Of a DNA stretch of 64,000 nt, positions 34,554-44,226 are shown in pieces. Source of the DNA: Streptomyces sp. NRRL F-2580. Lineage in GTDB: Bacteria > Actinomycetota > Actinomycetes > Streptomycetales > Streptomycetaceae. The notes beneath the pieces were generated by a model. The model made no database searches. It was not told the DNA's origin and was given only the letters and a program-made list of their open reading frames with translations. The stretch is from contig NZ_JOIR01000011.1 of NCBI RefSeq assembly GCF_000720115.1, positions 372,001-436,000 on the forward strand, written 5' to 3'. The stretch's first letter is position 1, and each line of letters opens with the position of its first letter. The translations under genes and the position numbers were made by a program.

Positions 34554-35448
34554 CTTCCCGCCGCGCCGGGGCGTTCGGCCGGCCGGCTGCGGGCGTGGCC
34601 GCGCCCTCCGGTGCGGCGGCGGCCGCGCCCTCGGCTGCGGGCGTGGCCGCGTCCCCGGGTGCGGCCGCGTGCGCGGGCGGGGCCGTGTTTCCGGCCGGGT
34701 CCCCGCCCGTGGCCGCCGCGCCGCCCAGCCGGGCGACCTCGCCGCGCAGCGCCCGCACCTCCTCCCGCAGTTCCCGCAGGGCCGCCAGCTGCAGCCGCTC
34801 CGCCTGGTCGTCGCGCTCGAAACGGGAGATGAACCAGGCGGCGATGTTGGCGGTCACCACACCAAGCAGGGCGATCCCCGACAGCATCAGGCCCACGGCC
34901 AGGACCCGGCCGAGGCCGGTGGTCGGCGAGTGGTCCCCGTACCCGACCGTCGTCATCGTGGTGAAGGACCACCACACGGCGTCGCCCAGGTTCTTGATGT
35001 TCCCGTCGGGGGCGTCCCGCTCCACGCTCAGCACCGCGAGCGAGCCGAACATCAGCAGCCCCACCACCGCCCCGGCCACGTACGTCGTCAGCTGGATCTG
35101 CGGGGCCATCCGGGCCCGCCGCCCCACCAGCATCAACGTGGCGACCAGCCGCAGCAGCCGCAGCGGCTGCACCAGCGGCAGCACCACGGCGGCCAGGTCC
35201 AGCCAGTGGGTCCGGACGAAGTGCCGGCGGTCCGCCGAGAGGCCCAGCCGCACCACGTAGTCGACGGCGAACGCACCCCACACCAGCCACTCCACGTGGG
35301 TGCAGGCCCGGTGCACGTCCGCGGTCGCGTCGGGGGCCACGATTGGCACGGCGTACGCCACGGCGAAGGCCAGGGCGAGCACGAGCAGCGGGGTCTGGCT
35401 CCGCCGCTCCCACACCTGCTGACGGGAGGGTTCCTTCATACGGAGCAT
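34534..35448 (-). CDS. Potassium channel family protein with Ala/Pro-rich tail
   Basis: 304 residues; an ATG three codons later (35439) is also possible. Voltage-channel-like layout: about five or six helices and one pore loop with the K+ selectivity filter TTVGYGD (about residue 165). An S4-like Arg-rich helix (LRLLRLVATLMLVGRRARM) suggests voltage gating. A cytosolic coiled coil (ERLQLAALRELREEVRALRGEVARLGG in outline) follows, then a 60-residue low-complexity Ala/Pro tail. It ends inside the convergent I36 gene. Confidence 0.88.
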   Translation of the reverse strand: MLRMKEPSRQQVWERRSQTPLLVLALAFAVAYAVPIVAPDATADVHRACTHVEWLVWGAFAVDYVVRLGLSADRRHFVRTHWLDLAAVVLPLVQPLRLLRLVATLMLVGRRARMAPQIQLTTYVAGAVVGLLMFGSLAVLSVERDAPDGNIKNLGDAVWWSFTTMTTVGYGDHSPTTGLGRVLAVGLMLSGIALLGVVTANIAAWFISRFERDDQAERLQLAALRELREEVRALRGEVARLGGAAATGGDPAGNTAPPAHAAAPGDAATPAAEGAAAAAPEGAATPAAGRPNAPARREATSPTP

Positions 35449-35464
35449 CGTAAAGAACGCGTAA

Positions 35465-35494
35465 GGGGCGCTGGGACAGGTGTCCCAGCGCCCC
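35465..35494. terminator. Terminator downstream of aceE
   Basis: GGGGCGCTGGGACA and TGTCCCAGCGCCCC (14-bp perfect stem, GG centre) lie 25 bp beyond the aceE stop codon on its strand, and upstream of the channel gene. Confidence 0.88.
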
Positions 35495-35518
35495 CACGGA
35501 AGAGTGACGGCCTGACGG

Positions 35519-38251
35519 CTAGGCGTCCCCGCCCGCCGCGCCCGGGTCGGCCGCCGCCACGTCCAGCAGCTGGTACCGGTCCACGGCCTGCTTCAGCACC
35601 GAACGGTCGACCTGACCGGTCTTCGCGAGCTCGGTGAGCGTCGCCAGGACCACCGACTGCGCGTCGATGTGGAAGAAGCGCCGCGCCGCACCGCGCGTGT
35701 CCGCGAAGCCGAAGCCGTCCGCGCCCAGCGAGGTGTACGGGCCGGGCACCCACCGCGAGATCTGGTCCGGGACCGCCCGCATCCAGTCCGAGACCGCCAC
35801 GAACGGCCCCTCCGCCCCCGACAGCTTCCGCGTCACGTACGGAACGCGCTGCTCCTCCTCCGGGTGGAGCAGGTTGTGCTCCTCCACCTCGACGGCCTCG
35901 CGGCGCAGCTCGTTCCAGGAGGTCGCCGACCAGACGTCCGCCCGGACGTTCCACTCCGCGGCCAGGATCCGCTGCGCCTCCAGCGCCCACGGCACCGCCA
36001 CGCCCGAGGCCATGAGCTGCGCCCCGACGGTGCCCGAGGTTCCCCGGGACACCCGGTGGATGCCCTTGAGGATGCCGTCCACGTCGACGTCCGCCGGCTC
36101 GGCCGGGTGCTGGATCGGCTCGTTGTAGACGGTCAGGTAATAGAAGACGTCCTCCGCCTCCGGCCCGTACATGCGCCGCAGACCGTCCTTGACGATGTGC
36201 GCGATCTCGTAGCCGTAGGCCGGGTCGTACGCCACGCAGCCCGGGTTCGTCGAGGCCAGCAGCTGGGAGTGGCCGTCGGCGTGCTGGAGGCCCTCACCCG
36301 TCAGGGTGGTCCGCCCGGCGGTCGCGCCGAGGACGAAACCGCGCGCCAGCTGGTCGGCCATCTGCCAGAACTGGTCACCCGTGCGCTGGAAACCGAACAT
36401 CGAGTAGAAGACGTAGACCGGGATCAGCGGCTCGCCGTGCGTCGCGTACGCCGAACCCGCGGCGATCAGCGAGGCCGTGCAGCCCGCCTCCGAGATGCCG
36501 TCGTGCAGCATCTGCCCGGTCGGCGACTCCTTGTACGCGAGCAGCAGGTCGCGGTCGACCGCCTCGTACTGCTGGCCCAGCGGGTTGTAGATCTTGGCGC
36601 TCGGGAAGAAGGCGTCCATGCCGAAGGTGCGGTACTCGTCGGGCGCGATCAGCACGAACCGCTTGCCGATCTCCTTGTCCCGCATCAGGTCCTTCAGGAT
36701 GCGGACGAAGGCCATCGTGGTGGCGATCGACTGCTGGCCCGAGCCCTTCTTGGCGGCCGCGTACGCCGCGTCGCCCGGCAGCTGCAGCGGCTTGGCGCGC
36801 ACCACACGGGTCGGCACGTAACCGCCCAGCGAGCTGCGCTGGTCGTGCATGTACTGGATCTCGGGGGAGTTGCGGCCCGGGTGGTAGTACGGCGGCGCCC
36901 CGCCCTCCAGCTGCTGGTCGGTGATCGGGATGCGCAGGCGGTCGCGGAAGCGCTTGAGGTCGTCGACCGTCAGCTTCTTCATCTGGTGCGTCGCGTTGCG
37001 GCCCTCGAAGTTCGGACCCAGCGTCCAGCCCTTGACCGTCTGCGCCAGGATCACCGTCGGCTGGCCCTTGTGCGCCTTGGCCGCCGCGTACGCCGCGTAC
37101 ACCTTCTTGTGGTCGTGCCCGCCGCGGCCCAGGTGCTGGATCTGGTAGTCGGTCATGTTCTCGACCATCGCGCGCAGCCGCTGGTCGCCGCCGAAGAAGT
37201 GCTCGCGGATGTACGCGCCCGACTCGGTGGCGTACGTCTGGAACTGCCCGTCCGGCGTCGAGTTCATCTTGTTGACCAGGATGCCGTCGCGGTCCTGGGC
37301 CAGCAGCGGGTCCCAGGACCGGTCCCAGATCAGCTTGATGACGTTCCAGCCGGCCCCGCGGAACTGCGACTCCAGCTCCTGGATGATCTTGCCGTTGCCG
37401 CGCACCGGGCCGTCGAGCCGCTGCAGGTTGCAGTTGACGACGAAGGTCAGGTTGTCCAGGCCCTCGCGGGCGGCGATCGACAGCTGGCCGAGCGACTCCG
37501 GCTCGTCCATCTCGCCGTCACCGAGATACGCCCAAACGTGGGACTTGGAGGTGTCCGCGATCCCGCGCGCCTCCATGTACCGGTTCATCCGCGCCTGGTA
37601 GATCGCACCGAGCGGGCCGAGGCCCATCGAGACGGTCGGGAACTCCCAGAAGTCCGGCATCAGCCGCGGGTGCGGGTAGCTGGACAGGCCGTACGGGGCC
37701 TTCGACTTCTCCTGGCGGAACGCGTCGAGCTGCTGCTCGGAGAGCCGGTCCAGGAGGTAGGCACGGGCGTAGATGCCGGGGGAGGCGTGCCCCTGGAAGA
37801 AGATCTGGTCGCCGCCGTCACCCTCGTCCTTGCCCCGGAAGAAGTGGTTGAAGCCCACGTCGTAGAGGGAGGCGGAGGAGGCGAAGGTCGCGATGTGGCC
37901 GCCCACGCCGATCCCGGGACGCTGGGCGCGCGAGACCATCACGGCCGCGTTCCACCGGGTGGCGTTGAGGACCTTGCGCTCGATCTCCTCGTTGCCGGGG
38001 AAGAACGGCTCGTCCTTGGTGGCGATCGTGTTGACGTAGTCCGTGCTGCGCATCTCGGGCACGGCCACGCGCTTCTCGCGGGCCCGCTCGATCAGCCGCA
38101 GCATCAGGTAGCGGGCGCGCTCACGGCCCCGCTCGTCGACCGCTGCGTCCAGGGAGTCGAGCCACTCCTGCGTCTCCTCCGGATCGAAGTCCGGGACCTG
38201 ACTCGGCAGGCCGCCAATGATGATCGGATTGCGATCGGATGCGGAAGCCAC
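35519..38251 (-). CDS. aceE: Pyruvate dehydrogenase E1 component, homodimeric type
   Basis: 910 residues from the GTG at 38251 with GAAGGA just upstream; longer frames are not homologous. Single-chain E1p: ThDP-binding domain with [12 protein letters not shown] and [16 protein letters not shown] (GDG...NCN Mg2+/ThDP motif, about 230-260), central domain with [15 protein letters not shown], and transketolase C-terminal domain. It decarboxylates pyruvate and acetylates the lipoyl domain of E2, linking glycolysis to acetyl-CoA, which then feeds the fab pathway. No E2/E3 gene is adjacent, as usual in Streptomyces. A terminator follows. Confidence 0.97.
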   Translation of the reverse strand: MASASDRNPIIIGGLPSQVPDFDPEETQEWLDSLDAAVDERGRERARYLMLRLIERAREKRVAVPEMRSTDYVNTIATKDEPFFPGNEEIERKVLNATRWNAAVMVSRAQRPGIGVGGHIATFASSASLYDVGFNHFFRGKDEGDGGDQIFFQGHASPGIYARAYLLDRLSEQQLDAFRQEKSKAPYGLSSYPHPRLMPDFWEFPTVSMGLGPLGAIYQARMNRYMEARGIADTSKSHVWAYLGDGEMDEPESLGQLSIAAREGLDNLTFVVNCNLQRLDGPVRGNGKIIQELESQFRGAGWNVIKLIWDRSWDPLLAQDRDGILVNKMNSTPDGQFQTYATESGAYIREHFFGGDQRLRAMVENMTDYQIQHLGRGGHDHKKVYAAYAAAKAHKGQPTVILAQTVKGWTLGPNFEGRNATHQMKKLTVDDLKRFRDRLRIPITDQQLEGGAPPYYHPGRNSPEIQYMHDQRSSLGGYVPTRVVRAKPLQLPGDAAYAAAKKGSGQQSIATTMAFVRILKDLMRDKEIGKRFVLIAPDEYRTFGMDAFFPSAKIYNPLGQQYEAVDRDLLLAYKESPTGQMLHDGISEAGCTASLIAAGSAYATHGEPLIPVYVFYSMFGFQRTGDQFWQMADQLARGFVLGATAGRTTLTGEGLQHADGHSQLLASTNPGCVAYDPAYGYEIAHIVKDGLRRMYGPEAEDVFYYLTVYNEPIQHPAEPADVDVDGILKGIHRVSRGTSGTVGAQLMASGVAVPWALEAQRILAAEWNVRADVWSATSWNELRREAVEVEEHNLLHPEEEQRVPYVTRKLSGAEGPFVAVSDWMRAVPDQISRWVPGPYTSLGADGFGFADTRGAARRFFHIDAQSVVLATLTELAKTGQVDRSVLKQAVDRYQLLDVAAADPGAAGGDA

Positions 38252-38687
38252 GCTGTTCCTTCGCTGTCGGGGGGAGTCGTGCTGAAGCCGTATCTGGGGG
38301 GCGCCGCCTCCCATGCTCTTACGCTCGACCGAAATCGTCATCTTTACCACCGGGTAATGGCCGGAAGATCGGTGGCGCGTCCGGACAGACCGCGATCTTA
38401 CGCCCGAGCCGGGCACTCGCTTCGGGCGGCCGTTCGTCGCTCAATCAGGTAGGAAAGACGTCGAGGGTCGCCGATGATGCCGAATGAGCTGGAATGGTGT
38501 GGGATGAGTCACCAGAGGCCCGCACGGGAAGGCTGAAAGTTGCGGCGAGACGGCCGCAATCGTCACCGTTTCGACGGTCTCGGCGGCCGGGTACTTGCGC
38601 GATCCGCCGCGCCCGTGTGGACTACGCCCAATGCTGCGCGTACGCGCGCCGCCAAGACATTCACCGAACATGAGCAGGAGGCACCCC
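38252..38687. other. 436-bp divergent promoter region aceE / DUF3052
   Basis: No coding sequence is apparent. It is less G/C-rich than the flanks around 38320-38360 and 38460-38520. A short inverted repeat TTACC-ACCG-GGTAA lies at 38344-38357, about 95 bp from the aceE start, and is a possible operator. I could not assign -10/-35 elements with confidence. Confidence 0.45.
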
Positions 38688-39119
38688 GTGAGCGCGACCG
38701 CGGACCACGCGGAGAGCCTGGCCGCCCGGCTGGGTTTCCAGTCCGAACAGGTGGTCCAGGAGATCGGCTACGACGACGACGTCGATCAGGAATTCCGTGA
38801 GTCCATTCAGGACCACATCAGCAACGACCTCGTCGACGAGGAGTACGACGACGTTGCCGATGCGGTGCTGCTGTGGTTCCGGGAGGAAGACGGCGATCTG
38901 ACTGACACGCTGGTCGACGCCACAGAGCTGGTCGAGGACGGCGCACTGATCCTGCTGCTGACCCCCAAGACGGGCCGCCCCGGCTACGTCGAGGCCAGCG
39001 ACATCAGCGAGGCCGCCGAGACCGCCGGCCTTTCGCAGACCAGGAGCATCAGTGTCGGCAAGGAGTGGGCCGCCACCAAGCTGGTGACGCCCAAGACCGC
39101 CGCCAAGTCCAAGCGCTGA
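38688..39119 (+). CDS. DUF3052 domain protein
   Basis: 143 residues from the GTG at 38688 with GGAGG 8 nt ahead. Acidic, soluble; GYDDDVDQEFRESIQDHISNDLVDEEYDDVADAVLLWFREED in outline is the family core, followed by ILLLTPKTGRPGYVE. DUF3052 is actinobacterial and generally found beside aceE and an AhpE-type peroxiredoxin, as here. Function unknown; the repeated context suggests a link with redox control or pyruvate dehydrogenase. Confidence 0.9.
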   Translation: MSATADHAESLAARLGFQSEQVVQEIGYDDDVDQEFRESIQDHISNDLVDEEYDDVADAVLLWFREEDGDLTDTLVDATELVEDGALILLLTPKTGRPGYVEASDISEAAETAGLSQTRSISVGKEWAATKLVTPKTAAKSKR

Positions 39120-39280
39120 GCCGCGCCCGCTGCCGAGCGGACACGCTTCCACACCCCGCCTGCCAGGTGACCCCGGTCGGCGGGGTGTGTGCGTTCACGG
39201 CCCGGGGCCACCGGAGGCCCTAGGCTTTGCCTCACCCGAACAGCCCAACGCAGGGATGCGGGAACGAAGGGATGCGACAG

Positions 39281-39739
39281 ATGGCGATCGAGGTCGGCGA
39301 CAAGGCCCCGGACTTCGAGCTCAAGGACAACCACGGCGCCACCGTGCGGCTCTCCGACTTCCGCGGGGAGAAGGCCGTGGTGCTGCTCTTCTACCCGTTC
39401 GCCTTCACCGGCGTCTGCACCGGCGAACTCTGCGAGCTGCGCGACCAGCTGCCGCGCTTCCAGAACGACGACGTCCAGCTCCTCGCCGTCTCCAACGACT
39501 CCGTGCCGACCCTGCGGGTCTTCGGGGAGCAGGAGAGCCTGGAGTACCCGCTGCTGTCGGACTTCTGGCCGCACGGGGAGACCTCCCGCGCGTACGGCGT
39601 CTTCGACGAGGCGAAGGGCTGCGCGGTCCGCGGCACCTTCGTCATCGACAAGGACGGCGTGGTGCGCTGGAGCGTGATCAACGGACTGCCCGACGCACGT
39701 GACCTGAACGAGTACATCAAGGCGCTCGACAGCCTCTGA
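39281..39739 (+). CDS. Peroxiredoxin, AhpE-like (thioredoxin-dependent)
   Basis: 152 residues from [10 protein letters not shown]; upstream in-frame starts add non-homologous residues. The peroxidatic Cys is in [10 protein letters not shown] (about 45) with the conserved Pro/Thr environment ([10 protein letters not shown]), and a further Cys follows at the +4 position. It reduces hydroperoxides in the cytosol and is AhpE-like, a one-cysteine or atypical enzyme. It is separated by 161 bp from DUF3052 and is probably transcribed separately. Confidence 0.92.
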   Translation: MAIEVGDKAPDFELKDNHGATVRLSDFRGEKAVVLLFYPFAFTGVCTGELCELRDQLPRFQNDDVQLLAVSNDSVPTLRVFGEQESLEYPLLSDFWPHGETSRAYGVFDEAKGCAVRGTFVIDKDGVVRWSVINGLPDARDLNEYIKALDSL

Positions 39740-39877
39740 GCGAGTCTGCACGGGCCGTATGCGCAGTTCCCTGCGAAAACCGCTTACGGGCGGGAACCCG
39801 TCACTAGGATCGAAACGTTGATCCGGTAGCAACCGCAAGACGGGGCACCGCCCCACACAGAACCCTATGGAGGACCC

Positions 39878-40453
39878 GTGGGAGTCAGCCTCAGCAAGGG
39901 CGGCAACGTCTCGCTGACCAAGGCCGCGCCTAACCTGACGGCGGTCATCGTCGGTCTGGGCTGGGATGCTCGCACCACCACCGGTGTCGACTTCGACCTC
40001 GACGCCAGCGCGATCCTGACCAACGACCAGGGCAAGGTCGCCAGCGACGCGAACTTCGTGTTCTTCAACAACCTGAAGAGCCCCGACGGCTCGGTGGAGC
40101 ACACCGGTGACAACACCACCGGTGAGGGCGAGGGCGACGACGAGGCGATCAAGGTCAACCTCGCCGGCGTCCCGGCCGATGTGGCCAAGATCGTCTTCCC
40201 GGTCTCGATCTACGAGGCCGAGAGCCGCCAGCAGAGCTTCGGCCAGGTCCGCAACGCCTACATCCGCGTCGTGAACCAGGCCGACAACAGCGAGCTCGCC
40301 CGCTACGACCTCTCCGAGGACGCCTCGACCGAGACCGCCATGGTCTTCGGCGAGCTCTACCGCAACGGTGCGGAGTGGAAGTTCCGCGCCATCGGCCAGG
40401 GCTACGCCTCCGGCCTGCGCGGCATCGCGCAGGACTTCGGCGTCAACGTCTGA
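39878..40453 (+). CDS. terD: TerD-family stress protein
   Basis: 191 residues from the GTG at 39878 ([14 protein letters not shown]), with ATGGAGGA upstream. Canonical Ter[22 protein letters not shown] in outline (about 28-48) and [13 protein letters not shown] (about 85-95), the paired acidic loops that bind two Ca2+ in the TerD structure. It is cytosolic and often membrane-associated through partners. It is one of three TerD paralogues here and 70% or more identical by eye to the next one, a tandem duplication. Role: stress (tellurite, phage, envelope) response; the mechanism is unresolved. Confidence 0.94.
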   Translation: MGVSLSKGGNVSLTKAAPNLTAVIVGLGWDARTTTGVDFDLDASAILTNDQGKVASDANFVFFNNLKSPDGSVEHTGDNTTGEGEGDDEAIKVNLAGVPADVAKIVFPVSIYEAESRQQSFGQVRNAYIRVVNQADNSELARYDLSEDASTETAMVFGELYRNGAEWKFRAIGQGYASGLRGIAQDFGVNV

Positions 40454-40558
40454 GCCCGAGCAGTCCATCCGTCCGGCGCCGTGCACTGTGTGTACGGCGC
40501 CGGACGCGGTTCACCGCACCACCCGCACCAGCGCTTCAGCCGCATCGCACGGCCGCTT

Positions 40559-40598
40559 CACCGCCGCAGCGCACCACCGCTCCACCGCCGCAGCGCAC
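40559..40598. repeat. 16-bp direct repeats between the two terD genes
   Basis: CACCGCCGCAGCGCAC occurs at 40559-40574 and 40583-40598 (24-bp period), with a third degenerate copy near 40605. The whole 211-bp spacer is composed of related CCGCTTCACC/CCGCAGCGCAC words. Confidence 0.7.
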
Positions 40599-40664
40599 GG
40601 CGGCTTCACCGCCGCTTCGCCACACCGGAACACCGCCACACCGTCGTCCGGGGAGGACCACAAC

Positions 40665-41240
40665 ATGGGCGTCACACTCGCCAAGGGGGGCAATGTCTCC
40701 CTGTCCAAGGCCGCACCGAACCTCACCAGGGTGCTGATCGGTCTCGGATGGGACGCGCGCTCGACCACGGGAGCCGACTTCGACCTCGACGCCAGCGCGC
40801 TGCTGTGCAACAGCGGCCGGGTGCTGGGGGACGAGTACTTCGTCTTCTACAACAACCTGAAGAGCCCCGACGGCTCCGTCGAACACACGGGCGACAACCT
40901 CACCGGCGAGGGTGAAGGCGACGACGAGTCGATCCTCATCGACCTCACCAAGGTGCCGGCCCAGGTGGACAAGATCGTCTTCCCGGTCTCCATCCACGAG
41001 GCGGACAGCCGCCGGCAGAGCTTCGGCCAGGTGAGCAACGCCTTCATCCGCGTGGTGAACCAGGCCGACGGCCAGGAACTGGCCCGCTACGACCTCTCCG
41101 AGGACGCCTCCAGCGAGACCGCGATGATCTTCGGCGAGGTCTATCGGTACGGGGGCGAATGGAAGTTCCGTGCGGTGGGGCAGGGGTACGCGTCAGGGCT
41201 CAGGGGCATCGCTCTAGACTTCGGGGTCAACGTTTCGTAA
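40665..41240 (+). CDS. terD: TerD-family stress protein (second copy)
   Basis: 191 residues, GGGAGGA ribosome site. It keeps both Ca2+ loops ([20 protein letters not shown] in outline, and [13 protein letters not shown]). It differs from the upstream copy mainly on surface positions and is a tandem paralogue. Only 25 bp separate it from the TerC/DUF475 gene, so TerD and the membrane protein are likely cotranscribed, matching the proposed TerC-TerD membrane complex. Confidence 0.94.
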   Translation: MGVTLAKGGNVSLSKAAPNLTRVLIGLGWDARSTTGADFDLDASALLCNSGRVLGDEYFVFYNNLKSPDGSVEHTGDNLTGEGEGDDESILIDLTKVPAQVDKIVFPVSIHEADSRRQSFGQVSNAFIRVVNQADGQELARYDLSEDASSETAMIFGEVYRYGGEWKFRAVGQGYASGLRGIALDFGVNVS

Positions 41241-41265
41241 AGCCGTACAAGACGATGGGGTGCCA

Positions 41266-42381
41266 GTGCTTCTCAAAACCTTCGGCTGGTCGTTCGCAAT
41301 CACTGCGCTCGGTCTGGTCGCAGCGGTGTTCTACGGGGGGTGGCAAGCCTTCGGGATCGTGGCGATCCTGTCGGTCCTCGAGATCTCGCTGTCTTTCGAC
41401 AACGCGGTGGTCAACGCCGGAATCCTGAAGAAGATGAATGCCTTCTGGCAGAAGATCTTCCTCACCGTCGGCGTACTCATCGCGGTCTTCGGTATGCGAC
41501 TGGTCTTCCCCGTTGTGATCGTCGCGATCAGCGCCAAGATCGGGCCCATTGAGGCCGTGCAACTGGCCCTCAACGACAAGGAGATGTACGAGCAGCTCGT
41601 CACGGACGCTCACCCGTCCATCGCCGCGTTCGGTGGCATGTTCCTGCTGATGATCTTCCTCGACTTCATCTTCGAGGACCGTGACATCAAGTGGCTCGCC
41701 TGGCTGGAGCGTCCCCTCGCCAAGCTCGGCAAGGTCGACATGCTGTCCGCCTGCATCGCGCTGATCGTCCTGCTCATCGCCTCGATGACCGTCGGGGCCC
41801 ACGCCCACCAGCACGGTGGCGTCCACGTGGACAAGGCGCAGACCGTCCTGATCTCCGGCATCCTCGGCCTCATCACCTACATGGTCGTCGGCGGCCTCTC
41901 CGGCTACTTCGAGAACAAACTGGAGGAAGAGGAGGAGGCCGAACACGAGGCGGAGGAAGAGGCCAAGCGGACCGGCAAGCCCGTCACGGCCGTCGCCATG
42001 GCCGGCAAGGCCGCCTTCTTCATGTTCCTCTACCTCGAAGTCCTCGACGCCTCGTTCTCCTTCGACGGGGTCATCGGCGCCTTCGCCATCACCAACGACA
42101 TCGTGCTCATGGCCCTCGGCCTCGGCATCGGTGCCATGTACGTCCGTTCGCTGACGGTCTACCTGGTCCGCCAGGGCACCCTCGACGACTACGTCTACCT
42201 GGAGCACGGCGCGCACTACGCCATCGGCGCCCTCGCCGTGATCCTGCTCGTCACCATCCAGTACGAGATCAACGAGATCATCACCGGTCTCGTCGGCGTG
42301 CTGCTCATCGGATGGTCCTTCTGGTCCTCGGTGCGCCGCAACAAGCGCCTGGAACTGGAGGGTTCCACCGCCGAGGCATGA
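41266..42381 (+). CDS. DUF475 / TerC-like integral membrane protein
   Basis: 371 residues; the GTG at 41266 is chosen because GATGGGG lies 4 nt upstream of an earlier GTG (41260) and would be too close to serve that one. About eight helices, with acidic helix motifs LEISLSFDNAVVNAG (about 45) and LEVLDASFSFDGVIGAFA (about 260), the metal-site pattern of the TerC/LysE-like transporter family. A His-rich loop HAHQHGG and an acidic cytosolic helix (EEEEEAEHEAEEEA) follow. Predicted Mn2+/other metal transport coupled to TerD. Confidence 0.9.
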   Translation: MLLKTFGWSFAITALGLVAAVFYGGWQAFGIVAILSVLEISLSFDNAVVNAGILKKMNAFWQKIFLTVGVLIAVFGMRLVFPVVIVAISAKIGPIEAVQLALNDKEMYEQLVTDAHPSIAAFGGMFLLMIFLDFIFEDRDIKWLAWLERPLAKLGKVDMLSACIALIVLLIASMTVGAHAHQHGGVHVDKAQTVLISGILGLITYMVVGGLSGYFENKLEEEEEAEHEAEEEAKRTGKPVTAVAMAGKAAFFMFLYLEVLDASFSFDGVIGAFAITNDIVLMALGLGIGAMYVRSLTVYLVRQGTLDDYVYLEHGAHYAIGALAVILLVTIQYEINEIITGLVGVLLIGWSFWSSVRRNKRLELEGSTAEA

Positions 42382-42504
42382 CGGCGGCGGTAATGCGGAA
42401 CGCTCAACTGCGGGGCGGTCCACCGGGTCCACGGACCCGGCGGGCCGCCCCGCTTCCGTAGGCTCCACAGCAACCAGGGGACCAGGGGATCAGGGGGGTA
42501 GGGG

Positions 42505-43245
42505 ATGGGCTTCTTCGACGGCATCTTGGGCAGCCGCGCCGTGCAGTTCCAGTCGGGCAGCGCCTCGTCGAACGCGATCGAGCTGACCAAGCGGCACTCG
42601 ACGGTGTCGCTCACCAAACAGGGGGCCGTCCACGGCAACCTGCGCGTCAATCTGTCCTGGCGCATGCGCACCTCGGACATCGGCGGCCGCTCGGGCCAGA
42701 GCGGCCAGCTCTTCCGGCACCCGTTCAAGCTGTTCAAGCCGGACATGGTGCAGGCGCACACCCAGGGCATGGTCAACGTCGACCTCGACATGGGCTGCCT
42801 GTACGAGCTGACCGACGGCACCCGCGGCGCCGTACAGCCGCTGGGGAACCTGCTGGGCGACCTCAACGACCCGCCGTTCGTCAAGCTCAGCGGGGACGAC
42901 CGGTTCGGTTCGGCCTCGGGGGAGACCCTCTACGTCAACCTCGACCACGCCGACGAGATCAAGCGGCTGCTGGTCTTCGTCTACATCTACGACCAGACCC
43001 CGGCCTTCGACCGGACGCACGCGATGGTGACGCTCTTCCCCGTGACGGGGCCGCGGATCGAGATCCCGCTGGACGAGCGGCACCCGCAGGCCCGCTCCTG
43101 CGCGGTGGTCTCCCTGGAGAAGGTCAAGGGCGAGCTGGTCGTGCGGCGCGAGGTGAAGTTCGTGTACGGGTTCCAGGCCGAGCTGGACCGGCTCTACGGC
43201 TGGGGGCTCCAGTGGGGGCGGGGCTACAAGAGCACCAAGAGCTGA
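42505..43245 (+). CDS. TerA-like tellurium-resistance family protein
   Basis: 246 residues. The C-terminal part (about 125-230: DDRFGSASGETLYVNLDHADEIKRLLVFVYIYDQTPAFD in outline) is a TerD-superfamily fold without the two canonical Ca2+ loops, as in TerA. The N-terminal 60 residues (AIELTKRHSTVSLTKQG) resemble the first TerD strand pair. It is encoded downstream of the DUF475 gene in the same direction, and is likely part of the same stress complex. Confidence 0.82.
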   Translation: MGFFDGILGSRAVQFQSGSASSNAIELTKRHSTVSLTKQGAVHGNLRVNLSWRMRTSDIGGRSGQSGQLFRHPFKLFKPDMVQAHTQGMVNVDLDMGCLYELTDGTRGAVQPLGNLLGDLNDPPFVKLSGDDRFGSASGETLYVNLDHADEIKRLLVFVYIYDQTPAFDRTHAMVTLFPVTGPRIEIPLDERHPQARSCAVVSLEKVKGELVVRREVKFVYGFQAELDRLYGWGLQWGRGYKSTKS

Positions 43246-43250
43246 CCGGA

Positions 43251-43275
43251 GCCCCGGCGGCGTCACCGCCGGGGC
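43251..43275. terminator. Bidirectional terminator between convergent ter genes
   Basis: GCCCCGGCGG (43251-43260) pairs perfectly with CCGCCGGGGC (43266-43275), loop CGTCA, between the stops at 43245 and 43282. Confidence 0.85.
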
Positions 43276-43281
43276 GCTGGC

Positions 43282-44040
43282 TCAGCGGCGGATGAACTGC
43301 GGACCCTGCACCGGCAGCCGGAAGGACGGGTCGCCGCCCGGCACCGGCACCGGGGACACCGGCTGCGGGTACCCGTAGGCGGGCTGGGCGGCCGGCGGGG
43401 CCTGCGTGAGCGGGGCCGGCGGGGCCATCGCCGTCGTCTGCTCGGAGGTGGGGCCCGCCGTCGGGCTCGCGGCGGGCTCGGCGGCGTTCTCGTCGACCGA
43501 GATCCCGTGGTCGGTGGCCAGGCCCACCAGTCCGTCGGAGTAGCCCTCGCCCAGGGCGCGGAACTTCCACCCCTCGCCCCGGCGGTACAGCTCCCCGCAG
43601 ATCAGCGCCGTCTCGGCGCCGGTCTCGGGCCGTACGTCGAAGTAGGCCAGCGGTTCGGAGCCGCCGGTCGCGGTGGCGTCGTAGAGGAGGATCCGCAGGT
43701 CGTGGACCCGCTCGAAGGGGACGTCCTCGGCGGAGGCGACCACCAGGATCCGGTCCACCGTCGGCGTCACCGTCCGCAGGTCCGCCTGGACGGCGTCGGT
43801 GATCGCGTCGCCGAGCTGCTTCTTGCCCAGCCGCCACACGGCCCCCGACGGGTGCCGGGGCTGGTTGTAGAAGACGAAGTCCTCGTCCGAACGCACCCGG
43901 CCGTCCGGGCCCACGAGCAGCGCGGAGGCGTCCACGTCCGGCACCTCGGGGCCGCTGGTCCAGCGCAGCACCGCCCGGACCGCCACGGCGGCCACCGGGA
44001 TGTTCGAGCCCTTCTGCATCGCGTGCGTCATGCACGTCAT
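43282..44040 (-). CDS. Divergent TerD-family protein with Pro-rich C-terminal extension
   Basis: 252 residues from the ATG at 44040, 8 nt after GGGAGGGC; a second ATG at 44031 is possible. The TerD domain occupies residues 1-175 (PDVDASALLVGPDGRV, FYNQPRHPSG, RGEGWKFRALGEGYSDGL). The first Ca2+ loop is altered (WTSGPEVPDVD) and the GEGEGDDE loop is missing, so Ca2+ binding is doubtful. A 75-residue Pro/Ala/Thr tail follows. It is divergent from the CitE-like gene with 186 bp between, which would hold both promoters. Confidence 0.88.
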   Translation of the reverse strand: MTCMTHAMQKGSNIPVAAVAVRAVLRWTSGPEVPDVDASALLVGPDGRVRSDEDFVFYNQPRHPSGAVWRLGKKQLGDAITDAVQADLRTVTPTVDRILVVASAEDVPFERVHDLRILLYDATATGGSEPLAYFDVRPETGAETALICGELYRRGEGWKFRALGEGYSDGLVGLATDHGISVDENAAEPAASPTAGPTSEQTTAMAPPAPLTQAPPAAQPAYGYPQPVSPVPVPGGDPSFRLPVQGPQFIRR

Positions 44041-44226
44041 CCTGCCCTCCCGGGGTGGAGCGGGACAATGCGGCCCCCCGTAGGGCCTTGTCTCGAACGC
44101 GAGAACCTGGGCATGGTGCAAGAGGGTTACCTGAACTTCATGTGCTTGAGGAACTCTTGACTCACGTTCGTACGTACTATTACCGGCCATGCCAGTTGGG
44201 CCGCCGAGGCAGTACGGGGGAAGCAC

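Noticed and set aside
35669..38452. 927-codon plus-strand frame opposite aceE
   Set aside because: Antisense shadow of a well-conserved enzyme gene, with a composition of Val/Arg/Asp expected from reverse-complemented codons.
44157..44183. TTGACT ... TATTAC as promoter of the CitE-like operon
   Set aside because: The spacer is only 15 bp, and no other support was found. Left out of the feature list.
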